From: Bifidobacterium breve
GTDB lineage: Bacteria > Actinomycetota > Actinomycetes > Nanopelagicales > Nanopelagicaceae
Assembly (NCBI GenBank): GCA_943324025.2
Contig: CALPKA020000047.1
Span: 1-5,550, forward strand
Direction: 5' to 3'
DNA length: 5,550 nucleotides
A program made the position numbers and the translations under genes. Numbering within the stretch: position 1 is the stretch's first letter; the number at the start of each line of letters is the position of its first letter. The notes beneath the pieces were generated by a model that was not told the DNA's origin, searched no databases, and was given only the letters and a program-made list of their open reading frames with translations. Below, one piece after another: positions 5,441 to 5,550 of this stretch.

Positions 5441-5550
5441 AAGAGCTGCTTAGGGCAGCGTTTTCGCAATTTGAAAAAAACCAGATTGCGACGGTAGATG
5501 CTGAGTTACTTCTTGCTCACCTGCTTGGAGTTTCTAGAAAGCAGATACAC
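5437..5550 (+). CDS. prmC: Release factor glutamine methyltransferase, N-terminal part (partial, runs off window)
   Basis: Thirty-eight codons are present from a TTG at 5437 to the window end with no stop. The peptide includes [11 protein letters not shown] and then [18 protein letters not shown], the [14 protein letters not shown] signature of the N-terminal helical domain of PrmC/HemK. This enzyme uses S-adenosylmethionine to methylate the glutamine of the GGQ motif in RF1 and RF2. The methyltransferase domain with its NPPY motif lies beyond the window. No ATG or GTG is available in this frame near the start. The TTG overlaps the prfA stop in a TTGA junction, the TTG form of the common ATGA coupling, with only a weak AGG (5428-5430) upstream. 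Translation is probably coupled to prfA, whose product is the substrate. Exact start slightly uncertain, identity firm. Confidence 0.88.
   Translation, partial: MKELLRAAFSQFEKNQIATVDAELLLAHLLGVSRKQIH

Noticed and set aside
1..5550. A new defence system, mobile element, CRISPR array or biosynthetic cluster
   Set aside because: Every coding region belongs to a known core family in the standard actinobacterial order. There are no direct-repeat arrays, terminal inverted repeats, transposase or integrase motifs, or tRNA-linked attachment sites in the window.

Overview
The window is a conserved actinobacterial housekeeping block, all genes on the + strand: the 3' end of hom, then thrC, thrB, rho, rpmE, prfA, and the 5' end of prmC (hemK). 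The order hom-thrC-thrB-rho-rpmE-prfA-prmC is typical of Actinobacteria; Mycobacterium tuberculosis, for example, has thrA-thrC-thrB-rho-rpmE-prfA-hemK. The DNA is clearly A+T-rich for that phylum and the intergenic gaps are short. Together these suggest a streamlined, low-GC actinobacterium, most likely the freshwater acI group (Ca. Nanopelagicales, such as Planktophila or Nanopelagicus). The phylum is well supported; the lineage is an inference from base composition and compactness.

Layout. Positions 1-2137 hold the threonine branch: the C-terminal ACT-domain tail of homoserine dehydrogenase, threonine synthase and homoserine kinase, each joined to the next by a one-base TAATG stop/start overlap. 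Positions 2138-2295 are a 158-base gap with a possible extended -10 promoter and small inverted repeats, forming the probable rho leader. Positions 2296-3918 encode Rho, which carries an Asn/Arg/Ser/Asp-rich insert between its N-terminal domain and its RNA-binding fold. Positions 3919-4050 hold a good promoter and a structured leader in front of rpmE (ribosomal protein L31, zinc-binding form). A strong intrinsic terminator follows rpmE. From 4361, prfA (release factor RF1) begins behind an exceptionally strong Shine-Dalgarno sequence, and it overlaps a TTG-started prmC, the methyltransferase that modifies the GGQ glutamine of RF1.

How the genes fit together. hom, thrB and thrC carry aspartate semialdehyde through homoserine and phosphohomoserine to threonine. 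The second half concerns gene expression: transcription termination (Rho), the ribosome (L31), translation termination (RF1) and its activation (PrmC).

I see no mobile element, CRISPR array, tRNA, rRNA or defence gene. All protein genes belong to known families, so the points of interest are in the non-coding leaders and in the low-complexity insert of Rho. The best candidate for something not routinely annotated is the 5' leader of rpmE, which fits a ribosomal-protein autoregulatory RNA.
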